This document shows positions 63,612 through 64,000 of a stretch of 64,000 bases of DNA, one piece after another. Origin of the DNA: an uncultured Mucispirillum sp. (lineage in GTDB: Bacteria > Chrysiogenota > Deferribacteres > Deferribacterales > Mucispirillaceae); assembly GCA_944325215.1 (NCBI GenBank), contig CALUZC010000007.1, positions 1-64,000 on the forward strand. Reading direction: 5' to 3'. Below the pieces are notes generated by a model. The model saw nothing but the letters and a program-made list of their open reading frames with translations, did not search any database and had not been told where the DNA came from. Positions within the stretch are counted from its first letter, which is position 1, and every line of letters begins with the position of its first letter. Both the position numbers and the translations under genes were made by a program.

Positions 63612-64000
63612 ATGTTAGAAGAAGCAGCATACAGATATATTAATGGTCAGTTAGAACCTGCATATATTGAAAGTGATATTGAACTTTCTGAGCTTTTAGC
63701 TGTTAGTGATAATGTTACGCTAGCTGATAAAAATATTGCGTCATTTATTGCAGGTGGTCCATGCCTAAATATGCTTTTATGGGGTGAAAAAGGCAGCGGC
63801 AAATCTACCCTTTTAAAGCTGCTTGCTTTAAAATATGCCAAAGAAAACCTTGTAACCATAGAGTTTATAGATGAAAGTGCAGGTGCAATTTATAAATTAT
63901 ATAAAATAATCCGTGAAAACAGCCATAAAAAGTTTTTACTGTTTTTTGATGACATTTCATTTAATACATCAGATACAGTATACAGGCGTTTTAAATCTGC
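63612..64000 (+). CDS. DUF815-type AAA+ ATPase, truncated by window end
   Basis: At least 129 residues from ATG 63612, open to the window end. FIAGGPCLNMLLWGEKGSGKSTLLKLLALKYA carries the Walker A motif GEKGSGKS, and FLLFFDDISFN is Walker B followed by the family's D-D-L-S-F block (here D-D-I-S-F). This is the DUF815 pattern of cytoplasmic ATPases of unknown role. Transcribed divergently from the DUF294 gene over a 210-base gap. Confidence 0.88.
   Translation, partial: MLEEAAYRYINGQLEPAYIESDIELSELLAVSDNVTLADKNIASFIAGGPCLNMLLWGEKGSGKSTLLKLLALKYAKENLVTIEFIDESAGAIYKLYKIIRENSHKKFLLFFDDISFNTSDTVYRRFKS

Overview
The window is a very AT-rich, densely coding bacterial chromosome segment from a Gram-negative organism: it carries LpxK, an MsbA-like exporter, heptosyltransferase-type enzymes, an RND pump and many periplasmic signal peptides. 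Chemoreceptors with Cache sensors, a tetraheme cytochrome c, IspG and an expanded set of ankyrin, Sel1 and MORN proteins fit a motile, host-associated anaerobe. A member of the Deferribacterota such as Mucispirillum is my best guess, from overall gene content and composition only. No rRNA or tRNA gene was seen.

Layout. 0-5 kb: Asp/Glu racemase, two tandem zinc-ribbon/TM2 genes that are both frameshifted, a B12-type radical SAM protein, a TrhA/hemolysin III gene with a small Cys protein, and a VapD-like gene coupled to an unknown upstream partner. 5-10.3 kb: rpsL-rpsG-fusA-tuf-rpsJ-rplC, closed by a strong terminator directly after rplC, so the S10 operon is split. 10.4-15.9 kb: a secreted MORN-like protein, a LemA gene with two frameshifts, and two chemoreceptors. 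16-19 kb (minus strand): three podovirus-type neck/tail genes standing alone. 19.2-26.2 kb: ispG, a Mn/Zn/Fe ABC transporter (four genes), a small protein, Nudix hydrolase, HemW-like protein and a tetraheme cytochrome. 26.2-30.7 kb: an LPS cluster (msbA-like, GT9, GT2, lpxK). 30.8-34.4 kb: aminotransferase, about 1 kb of noncoding 60-bp repeats and hairpins, a 30-bp-repeat lipoprotein, Ogt and a zinc-ribbon membrane protein. 34.4-44.3 kb: four overlapping DUF805-like membrane proteins, a membrane-anchored ankyrin protein, and three paralogous membrane-anchored Cys-paired proteins. 44.7-48.3 kb: two GNATs, a Sel1 protein, an M23-like peptidase with altered catalytic histidines, and two exported unknowns in a tight run. 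48.4-50.5 kb: a phage lysis cassette (two spanin-like proteins, holin, M15 endolysin) without other phage genes, interrupted by a structured repeat element. 50.8-55.1 kb: RND pump. 55.2-59.5 kb: nitroreductase and an XpaC/TelA envelope-stress operon with a decayed duplicate. 59.6-63.4 kb (minus strand): RelE/ParE-RHH toxin-antitoxin, GNAT, NYN nuclease, DUF294 nucleotidyltransferase. The window ends inside a DUF815 ATPase gene.

Most interesting. (1) Phage-derived neck and lysis modules sit about 30 kb apart, each flanked by ordinary chromosomal genes, as expected for a dispersed gene-transfer-agent-like or other domesticated particle. (2) A dispersed structured repeat shows a compensatory base change between its two copies, and one copy has split the endolysin gene with a 45-bp duplication. 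(3) An M23 peptidase variant is followed by two exported unknown proteins. (4) Several tandem paralog arrays are present. Coordinates of alternative starts, terminators and promoters come from reading the sequence by eye.
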